A model generated the notes under the pieces. That model did not search any database. It was not told the DNA's origin and worked only from the letters and a program-made list of their open reading frames with translations. This document shows, piece by piece, positions 38,459-47,846 of a DNA stretch of 64,000 nucleotides. The stretch spans positions 26,885-90,884 of the forward strand of contig JAFSYP010000124.1 of NCBI GenBank assembly GCA_017449935.1, written 5' to 3'. The translations under genes were made by a program, and so were the position numbers. This DNA comes from Clostridia bacterium (GTDB taxonomy: Bacteria; Bacillota; Clostridia; Oscillospirales; Acutalibacteraceae). The stretch's first letter is position 1; each line of letters begins with the position of its first letter.

Positions 38459-39070
38459 ATGGATTTTTCCGCGTTTCTGAATTTTGACGCCGCTGTGTTC
38501 CAGTGGGTCGAGCAGCTGCACAACTTCGCCATCGACGGCGCGATCGGCGCCGTGCTGGTGTTTCTGACGAAGCTGTTCGACACCGGTTTTATCTGGATGA
38601 TCGTGGCCGCCATCCTGTTCTGCTTCCGCAAAACGCGCCGCGCCGGCGTGACGATGGCTGCCGCGCTGGTCGTGATGGTGGTCTGCAATAACCTGGTGCT
38701 GAAAAACCTCTTTGCACGTCCGCGTCCGTTCGATCTGGACTGGCCGGCGATGAAGAACGGATGGCAGTACGTCTATCCGCAGTTGGTTGACAAGCCGTCG
38801 AGCTTCTCCTTCCCGTCCGGGCACGCGTCCTCCGGCTTTGCCGCGGCGACCGGATTGTGCGTTTCCAAAAAACCGTATCTGTTTATTCCGGGCATTCTGC
38901 TGGCGGCGATCGTCGCGTTTTCGCGCATCTATGTGGAGGTGCATTATCCCACCGACGTGATCTTCGGCGCGCTGCTGGGGATCGTGTACGGCCTGATCGC
39001 CGTGTTCGTATGCAGGCTGCTCATTAAGATCGTCAATGAAAAGACGAAGCTGAAGCTGTTCCGCGAATAA
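38459..39070 (+). CDS. PAP2-family membrane phosphatase (possible undecaprenyl-diphosphatase)
   Basis: A 203-residue protein with about five membrane helices. The three PAP2 phosphatase motifs are intact: KNLFARPRP near 82, FPSGHASSG near 118 and SRIYVEVHYPTDV near 154. Family members dephosphorylate lipid phosphates such as undecaprenyl diphosphate. ATG at 38459 is used because AAAGGAG precedes it; the upstream in-frame GTG overlaps that site. The fucose genes begin 18 bases after its stop, so read-through into them is possible. Confidence 0.88.
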   Translation: MDFSAFLNFDAAVFQWVEQLHNFAIDGAIGAVLVFLTKLFDTGFIWMIVAAILFCFRKTRRAGVTMAAALVVMVVCNNLVLKNLFARPRPFDLDWPAMKNGWQYVYPQLVDKPSSFSFPSGHASSGFAAATGLCVSKKPYLFIPGILLAAIVAFSRIYVEVHYPTDVIFGALLGIVYGLIAVFVCRLLIKIVNEKTKLKLFRE

Positions 39071-39088
39071 AAAGAAAGGACTGTTATC

Positions 39089-39511
39089 ATGCTCAAGAAT
39101 ATCTCTCCGATCCTCTCTCCGGAGCTTTTGAAGATCCTGATGGAAATGGGACACGGCGACGAGATCGTCATCGGCGACGGCAATTTCCCCGCCGCCTCCG
39201 TCGCGCAGCGTCTGGTGCGTCTGGACGGCCACGGCGTGCCGGAGATCCTCGACGCCGTACTGCGCCTGATGCCGCTGGATACCTACGTCGACGCGCCCGT
39301 CGCGCTGATGGACAACGGCGACAGCGCGAACCGTCCGGAGATCTGGGCGGTCTATGAGGACGTGGTCAAAAAGAACGAGGGCGAAAAGGCTTTCGAGCTG
39401 GTGGAGCGCTTCGCGTTCTATGACCGCGCCAAAAAGGCGTACGCCGTCATCGCCACGGGCGAAACGGCGATCTATGCCAACGTCATTCTGAAAAAGGGAG
39501 TCGTCGTGTGA
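39089..39511 (+). CDS. fucU: L-fucose mutarotase (RbsD/FucU family)
   Basis: A 140-residue protein with the RbsD/FucU pattern: SPELLKILMEMGHGDEIVIGDGNFP at the N-terminus (split by the His-Gly-Asp motif), RLDGHGVPEILDAVL, and RFAFYDRAKKAYAVIATGE near the C-terminus with the conserved Tyr/Arg-Lys. FucU interconverts alpha and beta L-fucose and feeds the isomerase. The kinase start codon overlaps its stop codon. The neighbouring isomerase supports fucose rather than ribose as substrate. Confidence 0.9.
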   Translation: MLKNISPILSPELLKILMEMGHGDEIVIGDGNFPAASVAQRLVRLDGHGVPEILDAVLRLMPLDTYVDAPVALMDNGDSANRPEIWAVYEDVVKKNEGEKAFELVERFAFYDRAKKAYAVIATGETAIYANVILKKGVVV

Positions 39512-40983
39512 TGCAAAAGCCTATCCGCGCTCTGGCGTTTGACTTCGGCGCGTCGTCCGGCCGCGCGATCCTCGGCATGTTCGACGGCGAAAAGATCGCG
39601 CTGACCGAGGTGCACCGTTTTTCCAACGATCCTGTGGACGTGCACGGCACGACCTACTGGGACACGCTGCGGCTGTTCTTCGAGATCAAGCAGGGCATTC
39701 TCAAGGCCAAGCTCGCCGGCGGGTTCGACTGCATCGGCATCGACACCTGGGGCGTGGACTTCGGTCTGCTGGACGAGTTCGGCTGTCTGGTGGAGAACCC
39801 GATCCATTACCGCGATCTGCGCACGAAGGGCATGATCGAGGAAGCGTTCAAGGTCATCCCGAAAGAGGAATTTTACAAAAAGACCGGCATCCAGTTCATG
39901 GAGCTGAACACGGTGTTCCAGCTGCTGAGCCTGCGGAAATACCGTCCGCACATCCTGGAGCGCGCGCACCGTCTGCTGTTCACGCCTGACCTGTTCGCCT
40001 ATATGCTCACGGGCGAGATGCACACGGAGTATTCCATCGCCACCACGTCGCAGATGATCGACATCGAAACGCGGACGTGGAGCGGCGAGATACTGGACAA
40101 GTTCGGCATCCCGCGCCGGCTGTTCACCGACATCGTGCCGTCCGGCACCGTGACGGGACAGCTCTCGCCGGACGTCTGCCGCGAGTGCGGCGTCGAGCCG
40201 GTCCCCGTGATCGCCGTCTGCGGACACGATACGCAGTCCGCCATCAGCGCCGTCCCCAGTAGTGAAAAGGATTTCGTCTTTCTTTCGAGCGGGACGTGGT
40301 CGCTGTTCGGCACAGAGCTGGACGCGCCGATCGTCAACGAAAAGTCGCTGGAGATCAACGTCACGAACGAGGGCGGCTACGGCGGCGTCACCGGCTTTTT
40401 AAAGAACATCATCGGACTGTGGCTCATTCAGGAGAGCCGCCGGCAGTGGGCGCGGGAAGGACAGAACTATTCCTACGCCGACCTCGAACGGCTCGCGCTC
40501 GAAAGCAAGCCCTTCCGATGCTTCATCGACCCCGACGCGCCGGAATTCGTCCCGCGCGGCGACATTCCGCAGCGTGTGCGGGATTACTGCGCAAAGACGG
40601 GACAGTACGTCCCGCAGACCGTGGGCGAGATCATGCGCTGTATCTACGAAAGTCTGGCGATGAAGTACCGTCAGACGCTCGAAAAAATCTCCGCCTGCAC
40701 CGAAAAGACGTACGGCGTGATCCACGTCATCGGCGGCGGCGTCAAGGACACGCTGCTGTGCCGGATGACCGCGAACGCCTGTGGCGTGCCGGTCAAGGCA
40801 GGCCCGATCGAGGCGACCGTGCTGGGCAACATCGCCGTGCAGCTGATCGCCGAAGGCGCCGTGCGCGACATCGCCGAGGCACGGCAGATCGTCTCGCGCA
40901 GCGAAACGGTGCGCGACTATCTGCCCGAAGACGTCGATGCGTGGCGTGAGGCGTTCGCCGCCTACACGCAGGCGACGGCATAA
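39511..40983 (+). CDS. FGGY carbohydrate kinase, rhamnulokinase family; probable L-fuculokinase
   Basis: A 490-residue FGGY kinase. The N-terminal phosphate motif is AFDFGASSGRA, GIDTWGVDFGLLD follows near 77, CGHDTQSA near 235 and the nucleotide-site motif VIGGGVKDTLLCRM near 407. The sequence is closest in style to rhamnulokinase, but its place between fucU and fucI implies action on L-fuculose. ATG at 39511 overlaps the fucU stop (TGATG); GTG at 39508 is an alternative. AGGGAG lies 10 bases upstream. Confidence 0.88.
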   Translation: MQKPIRALAFDFGASSGRAILGMFDGEKIALTEVHRFSNDPVDVHGTTYWDTLRLFFEIKQGILKAKLAGGFDCIGIDTWGVDFGLLDEFGCLVENPIHYRDLRTKGMIEEAFKVIPKEEFYKKTGIQFMELNTVFQLLSLRKYRPHILERAHRLLFTPDLFAYMLTGEMHTEYSIATTSQMIDIETRTWSGEILDKFGIPRRLFTDIVPSGTVTGQLSPDVCRECGVEPVPVIAVCGHDTQSAISAVPSSEKDFVFLSSGTWSLFGTELDAPIVNEKSLEINVTNEGGYGGVTGFLKNIIGLWLIQESRRQWAREGQNYSYADLERLALESKPFRCFIDPDAPEFVPRGDIPQRVRDYCAKTGQYVPQTVGEIMRCIYESLAMKYRQTLEKISACTEKTYGVIHVIGGGVKDTLLCRMTANACGVPVKAGPIEATVLGNIAVQLIAEGAVRDIAEARQIVSRSETVRDYLPEDVDAWREAFAAYTQATA

Positions 40984-41049
40984 AGCGCGTCGCAGCAGCT
41001 GATTTAACTTATTATTACCTTCAGATTTAAACAGAAAGGAAGCATTACA

Positions 41050-42843
41050 ATGGCACAACAAAGACTGATCGGAGACTATCCCGTGATCGGCATCCGCCGC
41101 ATCATCGACGCAAGAAGAGGTCCGCTGAAGGTGCGCGAATCCCTCGAGGATCAGACGATGGGCATGGCGCTCGCCGTCAAGAAGCTGTACGAGGAGAATC
41201 TGCGCTATACCGACGGCGAACCGATCAAGGTCGTCATCTCCGACACCTCCATCGGCCGCGTGGCCGAGGCTGCCGCCTGCGCGCGTCAGTTCCAGAAGGA
41301 GGGCGTTTCCGTCACGCTGTCCGTCACGCCCTGCTGGTGCTACGGCTCCGAGACGATGGACATGGACCCCATGACGATCAAGGGCGTCTGGGGCTTCAAC
41401 GCCACCGAGCGTCCCGGCGCGGTGTATCTCGCGGCCGTCCTCGCCGCCCACGCGCAGAAGGGTCTGCCCGCGTTCGGCATCTACGGCAAGGACGTGCAGG
41501 ACAAGGACGATATGTCCATCCCGGACGACGTGCGTGAAAAGCTGCTGCGCTTCGGCAAGGCCGCCGTCGCCGCCGCCACGATGCGCGGCAAGAGCTATCT
41601 GCAGATCGGCTCGATCTGCATGGGCATCGCCGGCTCCATCGTCAATTCCGAATTTGTCGAGGAATACCTCGGGATGCGCGTCGAGTCCGTGGACGAGGTC
41701 GAGATCATCCGCCGCATGGCCGAAGGCATCTATGACGAAGCAGAGTACCAGAAGGCGCTGGCGTGGACAAAGGCAAACTGCCCCGAAGGCTTCGATAAAA
41801 ACCCCGAATTCGTCCGCAAGAGCGACGAGGAAAAGGAAAAGGACTGGGAGTTCTCCGTCAAGATGATGTGCATCATCAAGGACCTGATGAACGGCAATCC
41901 GAACCTGCCCGCGGGCCGCGAGGAAGAGATGGTCGGCCACAACGCCATCGCCGCCGGCTTCCAGGGCCAGCGTCAGTGGACGGACTTCTATCCCAACGCC
42001 GACTTCGCCGAAGCGCTGCTGAACACGTCCTTCGATTGGAACGGCGCGCGCGAGCCGTACGTCCTCGCCACCGAGAACGATACGCTCAACGGCTTGTCCA
42101 TGCTGCTCGGCAAGCTGCTGACCAACCGCGCGCAGATGTTCGCCGACGTGCGTACATACTGGAGCCCCGAGGCGGTCAAGCGCGTGACCGGTTATGAGCT
42201 GGAAGGCGTCGCCAAGGACGCGATGGGCTTCATCCACCTGATCAATTCCGGCGCGTGCTGTCTGGACGCGTGCGGCGAATGCACGGACGAGAACGGCGTA
42301 AACGTGATGAAGGAATGGTTCAACGTCACGGAAGAGGATATTGCGAAGATGCTCAAAGCGACCGACTGGTGCACCTCCGACCGCGGCTACTTCCGTGGCG
42401 GCGGATATTCGTCGCACTTCCTGACGCGCGCCGAAATGCCCGCTACGATGTACCGTCTGAACATCGTCAAGGGTCTGGGCCCGATGCTCCAGATCGCCGA
42501 GGGCTACACCGTGCGTCTGCCCGACGACGTGTCCAAGATCCTCTGGGACCGCACCGACCCGACGTGGCCGTGCACCTGGTTCGCGCCGCGTCTGACCGGC
42601 GAGGGCGCGTTCGCCTCCGCGTACGACCTGATGAACAACTGGGGCGCCAACCACGGCGCCATCTCCTACGGCCATATCGGCGCCGATCTGATCGCGCTCG
42701 CCTCGATCCTGCGCATCCCCGTGTCGCTGCATAACGTCGCGGACAAGGACATCTTCCGTCCGGCGTGCTGGAACGCGTTCGGCATGGACAAGGAGGGCCA
42801 GGATTACCGCGCCTGCGCGGCTTACGGCCCGCTGTATAAATAA
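41050..42843 (+). CDS. fucI: L-fucose isomerase
   Basis: A 597-residue protein of the FucI family, with the expected length (about 590). Family stretches include [15 protein letters not shown] at the N-terminus, [16 protein letters not shown] near 95, GDIP-like [15 protein letters not shown], and the metal-binding Glu/Asp region near [13 protein letters not shown]. The product converts L-fucose to L-fuculose. It follows the kinase by 66 bases; AGAAAGGAAG precedes the ATG. A stem-loop with T-run follows the stop. Confidence 0.95.
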   Translation: MAQQRLIGDYPVIGIRRIIDARRGPLKVRESLEDQTMGMALAVKKLYEENLRYTDGEPIKVVISDTSIGRVAEAAACARQFQKEGVSVTLSVTPCWCYGSETMDMDPMTIKGVWGFNATERPGAVYLAAVLAAHAQKGLPAFGIYGKDVQDKDDMSIPDDVREKLLRFGKAAVAAATMRGKSYLQIGSICMGIAGSIVNSEFVEEYLGMRVESVDEVEIIRRMAEGIYDEAEYQKALAWTKANCPEGFDKNPEFVRKSDEEKEKDWEFSVKMMCIIKDLMNGNPNLPAGREEEMVGHNAIAAGFQGQRQWTDFYPNADFAEALLNTSFDWNGAREPYVLATENDTLNGLSMLLGKLLTNRAQMFADVRTYWSPEAVKRVTGYELEGVAKDAMGFIHLINSGACCLDACGECTDENGVNVMKEWFNVTEEDIAKMLKATDWCTSDRGYFRGGGYSSHFLTRAEMPATMYRLNIVKGLGPMLQIAEGYTVRLPDDVSKILWDRTDPTWPCTWFAPRLTGEGAFASAYDLMNNWGANHGAISYGHIGADLIALASILRIPVSLHNVADKDIFRPACWNAFGMDKEGQDYRACAAYGPLYK

Positions 42844-42850
42844 GATCTCG

Positions 42851-42897
42851 TTTCAGATGGCAGACCGCGTCCGGCCTGCCGTCTGAAATCTGTTTTT
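42851..42897 (+). terminator. Terminator after fucI
   Basis: TTTCAGA-T-GGCAG pairs with CTGCC-G-TCTGAAA, followed by TCTGTTTTT. One mismatch in the stem. It is close enough to the next gene to act as a partial terminator. Confidence 0.75.
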
Positions 42898-42908
42898 CGG
42901 GGGGAATT

Positions 42909-43667
42909 ATGTTTAAAGAAAGCAAGCTCATGTACGCCCTGGCCGCGGCGGTGATTCTCTTCGTGATCGCGCAGTCGGTCTTCTTTCTCGTGAAAGCGTG
43001 GAAGCAGGGAAAGAAGCTGGGCCTGTCGAGCCAGACGATGCGCGGCACCGTGACGTCCAGCGTGCTGTTCTCCATCGCGCCCGCCGTGTCCGTCGTGGCG
43101 ACGGTCATCGTGCTGGCCAAAGCGCTGGGCATCGTGCTGCCGTGGATCCGCCTGTCGGTCATCGGCAACATCACATATGAAACGACCGCTGCCGAAGCTG
43201 CGCTGAACGTCTTCAACAGCAGCGTGAGCGAGCCCGTGCAGGACCCGCAGCAGTTCGCCGCAATCATCTGGGTCATGACGGTCGGCTGCATCTTCCCGCT
43301 GATCCTGCTGCCGATCTTCCTCAAGTCGATCCAGAAAAAGATCGGCCACGCCGCCGCGACCAACGCCAAGCTCGCGGACGTCATCTCCGCCGCCGCGTTC
43401 ATCGGTCTGATCGCCGCGTTTATCGCGCGCTCGATCGTCGGCGTCGGCACGAAGGACAATCCCGCCGACGGCGCCGGTACGCTGTCGGTGCTGGTGCTGG
43501 TCGTCTCCGTTTTGCTGATGGTGATTCTCACAAAGCTGTGCGACCGGTTCAAACTTAAATGGCTCGAAAACTTCACCATGCCGCTGAGTATGATCGGCGC
43601 CATGGGCGCGGCGATCCTGCTGACGCGGTATCTGCCGCCCGAAATGCTGATCGAATGGAGGTATTGA
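42909..43667 (+). CDS. DUF5058-family membrane protein
   Basis: A 252-residue polytopic protein with about six helices (roughly 6-28, 48-72, 112-135, 155-178, 193-210 and 222-240). The pattern VLFSIAPAVSVVATVIVLAK and TTAAEAALN is typical, in my reading, of DUF5058. It lacks ATPase or known transporter signatures. The gene follows fucI across a stem-loop and is 1 base ahead of the next membrane-protein gene, so the two products likely form a complex. A role in uptake or efflux is inferred from context only. Confidence 0.75.
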   Translation: MFKESKLMYALAAAVILFVIAQSVFFLVKAWKQGKKLGLSSQTMRGTVTSSVLFSIAPAVSVVATVIVLAKALGIVLPWIRLSVIGNITYETTAAEAALNVFNSSVSEPVQDPQQFAAIIWVMTVGCIFPLILLPIFLKSIQKKIGHAAATNAKLADVISAAAFIGLIAAFIARSIVGVGTKDNPADGAGTLSVLVLVVSVLLMVILTKLCDRFKLKWLENFTMPLSMIGAMGAAILLTRYLPPEMLIEWRY

Positions 43668-43668
43668 C

Positions 43669-44322
43669 ATGAAGTCGTATTTTGACAAAGTCCATACCTG
43701 GGGACGCATCTCGTGCATCACAACGATCTGTGTGCTGTTTTTGGTGCCGATCGTGTTCTGCATCCATTACAACGCCTGGCCGCCTCTTCAGGGCGTTCTG
43801 AAGGGTCTGGCGGCCGTGATGCCGCTGTACTGGGCGACCGCCGTGGCGGAAGTCATCAGCTACGCGCCGCTGCTGGGCGCGGGCGGCAGCTATCTTTCGT
43901 TCGTGACGGGCAACATCGCCAACCTCAAGCTCCCCTGCGCGATCTCCGCGATCGAAAACGCAAAGGTGCGCCCCAACACGGAGGAGGGCGAGGTCGTCAC
44001 GACCATCTCCATCGCCGCCTCGTCACTCACGACGACGGTCATCATCGCGCTTGGCGTGCTGCTGTTCCGGCCGATCCTGCCGAAGATCACTGCGCCCGAG
44101 TCGGTCTTTGCGCCGGCCTTCCAGCAGATCATCCCCGCGCTGTTCGGCGCGATCGGCGCGTCCTATTTCATCCGGCATCTGAAGATCTCCGTCCTGCCGA
44201 TCCTGGCCGGCGCGCTTGTGCTGGTGTTTGTTCCGTCGATGCAGATCGGCGTGCTTATCATCATCACGATCGTCGTCTCCATCGGCGGCGCGTATCTCAT
44301 GTACAAAAAGAACTGGGTCTGA
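43669..44322 (+). CDS. Partner membrane protein of DUF5058
   Basis: A 217-residue protein with about five to six helices and a central loop KLPCAISAIENAKVRPNTEEGEV broken by charged residues. It is adjacent to the DUF5058 gene with one base between, in an arrangement that looks obligately paired. It shares the Gly/Ala/Ser-rich segment YAPLLGAGGSYLSF, which could form part of a pathway through the membrane. It is unrecognised as a named family. A strong terminator at 44340-44380 closes the unit. Confidence 0.75.
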   Translation: MKSYFDKVHTWGRISCITTICVLFLVPIVFCIHYNAWPPLQGVLKGLAAVMPLYWATAVAEVISYAPLLGAGGSYLSFVTGNIANLKLPCAISAIENAKVRPNTEEGEVVTTISIAASSLTTTVIIALGVLLFRPILPKITAPESVFAPAFQQIIPALFGAIGASYFIRHLKISVLPILAGALVLVFVPSMQIGVLIIITIVVSIGGAYLMYKKNWV

Positions 44323-44339
44323 TCCCAAAGCAGTCAAAT

Positions 44340-44380
44340 CCGCGTCCTTCCGCCGACCGGCGGAGGGGCGCGGGTTTTTT
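44340..44380 (+). terminator. Terminator of the fucose/DUF5058 unit
   Basis: CCGCGTCC, CCGCC, loop, GGCGG, GGGGCGCGG and GTTTTTT form a GC-rich stem with a T-run. Confidence 0.93.
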
Positions 44381-44446
44381 AATGTTCACGGCATTCCGGG
44401 ATGAACAAAAATCCGAAAAAAAAACAGCAATAATTGTCTGTCCGTC

Positions 44447-44475
44447 TTGCGGATCGGAGGGTATTATGATATAAT
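44447..44475 (+). promoter_or_regulatory. Sigma-A promoter of the HD-GYP gene
   Basis: TTGCGG (44447-44452) and TATAAT (44470-44475), spacer 17 bases. Confidence 0.72.
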
Positions 44476-44526
44476 ATAATCAATCAGAGGATTTCACAGG
44501 CGCACAAAGACGCCAATAGAGTCCGC

Positions 44527-45909
44527 ATGGAGGAACCGGATTTGAAAAAGGATAAGACGAGCGTCCCCCCGAAAAACAGACACCGTATTCTGATGATCAT
44601 TTTAGCGCTGCTGGTGATGATAACGGTGATCGCGGTCGCTTTAACGAGCGTTCTCATCTTCAACCGCACTACGCGCAGTTACAGAGAGCAGATCATCATT
44701 GACGTTTCCAAGCTGGCTGCCGAGCAGATCGACGGCGACCGGATAAACGATTGGCTGCGCGACGGCGCAGACGACGGGTATATGGAAACAGGCCGTTTGC
44801 TGGACAGCATCCTCGAAAACACACCCTACCTGCAATATCTCTACGTATATCAGATCGTGCCCGACGGATGTCACGTTGTTTTTGATTTTGACACGACCGT
44901 GGACAGTCTGACCGGATATGACGAGCGTCCCGATATCGACGCGTCCGCTTTGGGCACTGTGGTGCCTTTTGATGATAGCTTTGCGGATTATCTGCCCACG
45001 CTTTTGGCCGGCGGCAGAATCGACACCATCGAAAGCAATGACAGCTACGGCTGGCTGTTGTCGCGGTACGAACCGGTCTTTGACTCCAACGGCAAGTGTG
45101 TGGCGTATGTCGGCGCAGATATTTCCATGAAAGGCATTTACGATTACGTCAAAACCTATATCATACAAATCGCGATCATCGCCGCCGTTTTCTTTGCCGG
45201 ATGCATCCTGGTCGGGATGCGGATCTATATCGGCGTACGCCGTGCGGATGAGATGGAAAACCTGCTCAGTCAGCAGAAGCGTGACAAAGAATTAACGCGG
45301 GAGATCATCGAAGCATTCGCGAAGGTGGTCGACTTGAAGGATTCCTACACGCAAGGCCATTCCTTCCGCGTAGCGCAGTACACCGAGATGCTGGCGCGCG
45401 AATTGGGGTACGACGACGAAACAGTGGAGATTTACCATAATATTGCTCTGATGCACGACATCGGCAAAGTCGGGATCCCGGACAGCGTGCTCAACAAGCA
45501 GGGCAAACTGACGGATGAGGAATTCGCCCTCATCAAGTCCCATGCGGCCAGAGGATACGATGTGCTCAAGAATATCAGCCTGATGCCGGAAATCGCCGTC
45601 GGCGCACGTGCGCACCATGAGCGCCCGGACGGCAAGGGGTATCCGCAGGGGCTGAAGAAAGAGGAGATCCCGCGTGTGGCGCAGATCATTGCCGTCGCGG
45701 ACTGCTTTGACGCGATGTATTCCAATCGTCCCTACCGACCGCGCATGAATTTTGACAAGGTCGTGTCCATCATCAAAGAAGTGTCCGGCACACAGCTCAC
45801 GCCGGATGTTGTGGACGCGTTCCTGCGGCTGGTCGACAAAGGCGAATTCCGCGCGCCCGACGACGACGGCGGCGGCAGTACGGAAACCATTGAGAATATC
45901 CGCAAATAA
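44527..45909 (+). CDS. Membrane HD-GYP phosphodiesterase with extracytoplasmic sensor
   Basis: A 460-residue protein. Membrane helices at ~23-45 and ~215-240 flank a ~170-residue extracytoplasmic domain, probably Cache/PAS-like. The cytoplasmic HD-GYP domain (about 258-455) has HSFRVAQYTEMLA, the HD pair in LMHDIGKVGIPD, AHHERPDGKGYP (GYP motif) and VADCFDAMYSNRPYR. Such domains hydrolyse cyclic di-GMP or related dinucleotides. ATG at 44527 has no clear ribosome binding site, whereas TTG at 44542 has GGAGG eight bases upstream, so the true start may be 44542. Monocistronic, with promoter and terminator. Confidence 0.92.
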   Translation: MEEPDLKKDKTSVPPKNRHRILMIILALLVMITVIAVALTSVLIFNRTTRSYREQIIIDVSKLAAEQIDGDRINDWLRDGADDGYMETGRLLDSILENTPYLQYLYVYQIVPDGCHVVFDFDTTVDSLTGYDERPDIDASALGTVVPFDDSFADYLPTLLAGGRIDTIESNDSYGWLLSRYEPVFDSNGKCVAYVGADISMKGIYDYVKTYIIQIAIIAAVFFAGCILVGMRIYIGVRRADEMENLLSQQKRDKELTREIIEAFAKVVDLKDSYTQGHSFRVAQYTEMLARELGYDDETVEIYHNIALMHDIGKVGIPDSVLNKQGKLTDEEFALIKSHAARGYDVLKNISLMPEIAVGARAHHERPDGKGYPQGLKKEEIPRVAQIIAVADCFDAMYSNRPYRPRMNFDKVVSIIKEVSGTQLTPDVVDAFLRLVDKGEFRAPDDDGGGSTETIENIRK

Positions 45910-45938
45910 ACGTTCTGAAAAACGCATAACAGAAAATC

Positions 45939-45983
45939 GGGGAACGGTCAGACGCCTGCAAACGGCGGCCCGTTCCCCTTTTC
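45939..45983 (+). terminator. Terminator of the HD-GYP gene
   Basis: GGGGAACGG (45939-45947) and CCGTTCCCC (45970-45978) are perfectly complementary and followed by TTTTCGTT. Confidence 0.85.
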
Positions 45984-46029
45984 GTTGTCGTTTGCGTTCA
46001 TCTTATTTGTAGGGGCGGCTTTTCTGTTT

Positions 46030-46617
46030 CTAAATCTCACGCAGCTCGTCGAGCGTTTTTTCAAAGCCGGGCAGGAAGTGCGTCAGATAATGCTCCGCCT
46101 CCGGGCAGTGCATGGCGCGGATGGCTTCGAGCGTGGAGGCCGCCGCCTTCTCAAACTCCATATTGCCGGCCTGGCGTTCGGCGATGCATTTGGTCAGCGC
46201 GCAGATCTTGTCCGCCGCCTTGACGAACCGCCACAGCGGCTCGTCCGCCGCCTGCGGCAGGAACAGCGGCCGGTAATCGTCCCGCAGCGCTTCGGGCAGC
46301 AGGGACAGGATCGTTTCGCACGCGCTCTCCTCCACCGTGCGGTAAGCGTCGCGCACCTGCTCGTTATAATATTTGACCGGCGTGGGCATGTCGCCCGTCA
46401 GGATCTCCGGCGCGTCGTGGAACAGCGCCAGCACCGCCGCGCGTTCGGCGGACAGCGGCTGCGCCGCCGTTTTGTTATGCAGCAGCACCAGCACGTGCGC
46501 CGTGATCGCGACGTCCAGACTGTGCTCGCTCAGGTTTTCTTCATGGGCGTTGCGCATGAGCGCCCAGCGGTTGATGTATTTCATTCGCGCCATCAAGGCA
46601 AAAAAATGACTGTCCAT
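46030..46617 (-). CDS. YfbR-like HD-domain 5'-deoxynucleotidase
   Basis: A 195-residue HD hydrolase. FFALMARMKYINRWALMRN at the N-terminus, EHSLDVAITAHVL, the HD pair in LALFHDAPEILTGD and the later AADKICALTKCI match YfbR/YpgQ-like nucleotidases, which dephosphorylate dNMPs. ATG at 46617 follows AAAGGAG; an earlier in-frame ATG lies on that site. The gene is convergent with HD-GYP and divergent from the LRR gene, and has a consensus-like promoter at 46642-46670. Confidence 0.9.
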   Translation of the reverse strand: MDSHFFALMARMKYINRWALMRNAHEENLSEHSLDVAITAHVLVLLHNKTAAQPLSAERAAVLALFHDAPEILTGDMPTPVKYYNEQVRDAYRTVEESACETILSLLPEALRDDYRPLFLPQAADEPLWRFVKAADKICALTKCIAERQAGNMEFEKAAASTLEAIRAMHCPEAEHYLTHFLPGFEKTLDELREI

Positions 46618-46641
46618 AGGTCTTGCTCCTTTCATCTGTTC

Positions 46642-46670
46642 ATTGTATCACGTCCCGTTCCGCTTTGCAA
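46642..46670 (-). promoter_or_regulatory. Sigma-A promoter of the YfbR-like gene
   Basis: Minus-strand TTGCAA (46670-46665) and TACAAT (46647-46642), spacer 17 bases. Confidence 0.78.
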
Positions 46671-46733
46671 GAAAAACGAACAATTACATTTTTCACGTTA
46701 AATATGACATCCGGCACATTTTTCGTTCGGGAT

Positions 46734-46774
46734 GTGGTATTGTGCAGACGTCGACGGGGGGACAGGAAAACCCC
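46734..46774 (+). promoter_or_regulatory. Shared leader element, copy 1 (LRR gene)
   Basis: GTGGTATTGT, then GCAGACGTCGACGGGGG, matches 49546-49572 with one mismatch over 27 bases. It contains a possible extended -10 box (TGGTATTGT), a GACGTC palindrome and a G4/C4 stem that closes over GACAGGAAAA. Confidence 0.75.
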
Positions 46775-46803
46775 GCAAGAAAAATAAAAAGGAGAAGACA
46801 AAC

Positions 46804-47718
46804 ATGAAAAACACACTCAAGAAACTGCTCGCCCTCTGCGCGGTGATCGCCGTGCTGCTGACCGTCCTCGCGCTGCCCGCTTCCGCCAAATCCGCCGCCG
46901 GATTTCGGTACTACCTGACAGAAGCCTGGTACGATGACGAAGAAATGTATGCCGTCGTCACCGGCTGCAGCGCCGACGTCAACGGCAAACTGACCATCCC
47001 GGAGAAGCTCAACGGACACAAAGTATTCATGATCGCCGCAGCCGCTTTTTCCGACCGCAAGGATATCACGTCCGTCGTGATCCCGGACACGGTGGATTTC
47101 GTGGAAGAGTTTGCGTTCGAGAACTGCAAGAATCTGCGCACGCTGACGATCGGCGCAGCTTACGTCGAACGCGGCGCATTCTCCGGCTGTACGTCGCTCA
47201 GGACCGTGCACATCACCGCATACGGTTACGAGTATATGACGTGTGAAGGCAACTGGTCGGACTCGGACAACGATCCGCTCTTCAACGCAGAGGTCGATTG
47301 GGTGCACTACAACAAGCCGTGCGACACGGACAGCAAGACGATCTCCGCCGTTACCGGTCAGAAGAAGACGTTGACCTGTACGTATGCCGGCGTCAAAAAG
47401 ACGGACGCCTACCATTGGTACTGGGGAGAAGGTTACTGCATGACGTCGGATATGGATCTTGAAGACTGCGACAGCGCTTCCGTTACGCTGCGCGCATCGT
47501 ATCCCGACGACGGAATCATCGTCTGTGAGGTCGTTGACGCTAACGGAGACGTGGTCTGCATCCAGAGCTTCTTCATCCATGTGCGCGCGTCGCTCGGCTT
47601 CCGTATGCGCAGCGCGGCGGAACAGTCGTGGCTGTACGGCGTGACGAATTACACGCTCAATCACATCCGCTGGCAGTACGTCAATCCCGCGCTGGACGCG
47701 CTCGGCATTGAGTATTGA
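46804..47718 (+). CDS. Secreted leucine-rich-repeat (BspA-type) protein
   Basis: A 304-residue protein with a signal peptide (residues 1-~28; KKLLALCAVIAVLL ending PASAKS). Residues ~75-140 contain BspA-type LRR_5 units (IPDTVDFVEEFAFENCKNL, GAFSGCTSLRTVHI). The C-terminal ~130 residues have the look of an Ig-like domain (KKTLTCTYAG, YHWYWGEG, IVCEVVDANGDVV). No anchor motif is seen, so it is probably released or bound non-covalently. ATG at 46804 follows AAGGAG. Its leader is shared with the 23-residue peptide genes further on. Confidence 0.85.
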   Translation: MKNTLKKLLALCAVIAVLLTVLALPASAKSAAGFRYYLTEAWYDDEEMYAVVTGCSADVNGKLTIPEKLNGHKVFMIAAAAFSDRKDITSVVIPDTVDFVEEFAFENCKNLRTLTIGAAYVERGAFSGCTSLRTVHITAYGYEYMTCEGNWSDSDNDPLFNAEVDWVHYNKPCDTDSKTISAVTGQKKTLTCTYAGVKKTDAYHWYWGEGYCMTSDMDLEDCDSASVTLRASYPDDGIIVCEVVDANGDVVCIQSFFIHVRASLGFRMRSAAEQSWLYGVTNYTLNHIRWQYVNPALDALGIEY

Positions 47719-47758
47719 GCCGTCGTACAGGTTGGAAACGCAAGGTGAACCGCAAACA

Positions 47759-47786
47759 GAAAAAGACGTTTCGGCGTCTTTTTTTG
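47759..47786 (+). terminator. Terminator of the secreted LRR gene
   Basis: AAAAGACG and CGTCTTTT pair around TTTCGG, followed by TTTG. Confidence 0.88.
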
Positions 47787-47815
47787 TTGACAAAACGGGG
47801 AATTTGTAATACTGT
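47787..47815 (+). promoter_or_regulatory. Promoter of the first kinase gene
   Basis: Perfect TTGACA (47787-47792), 17-base spacer and TACTGT (47810-47815) directly after the preceding terminator. Confidence 0.75.
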
Positions 47816-47846
47816 AAGTGTGAGTGTGAAAAAGGGGAGAATTGGG

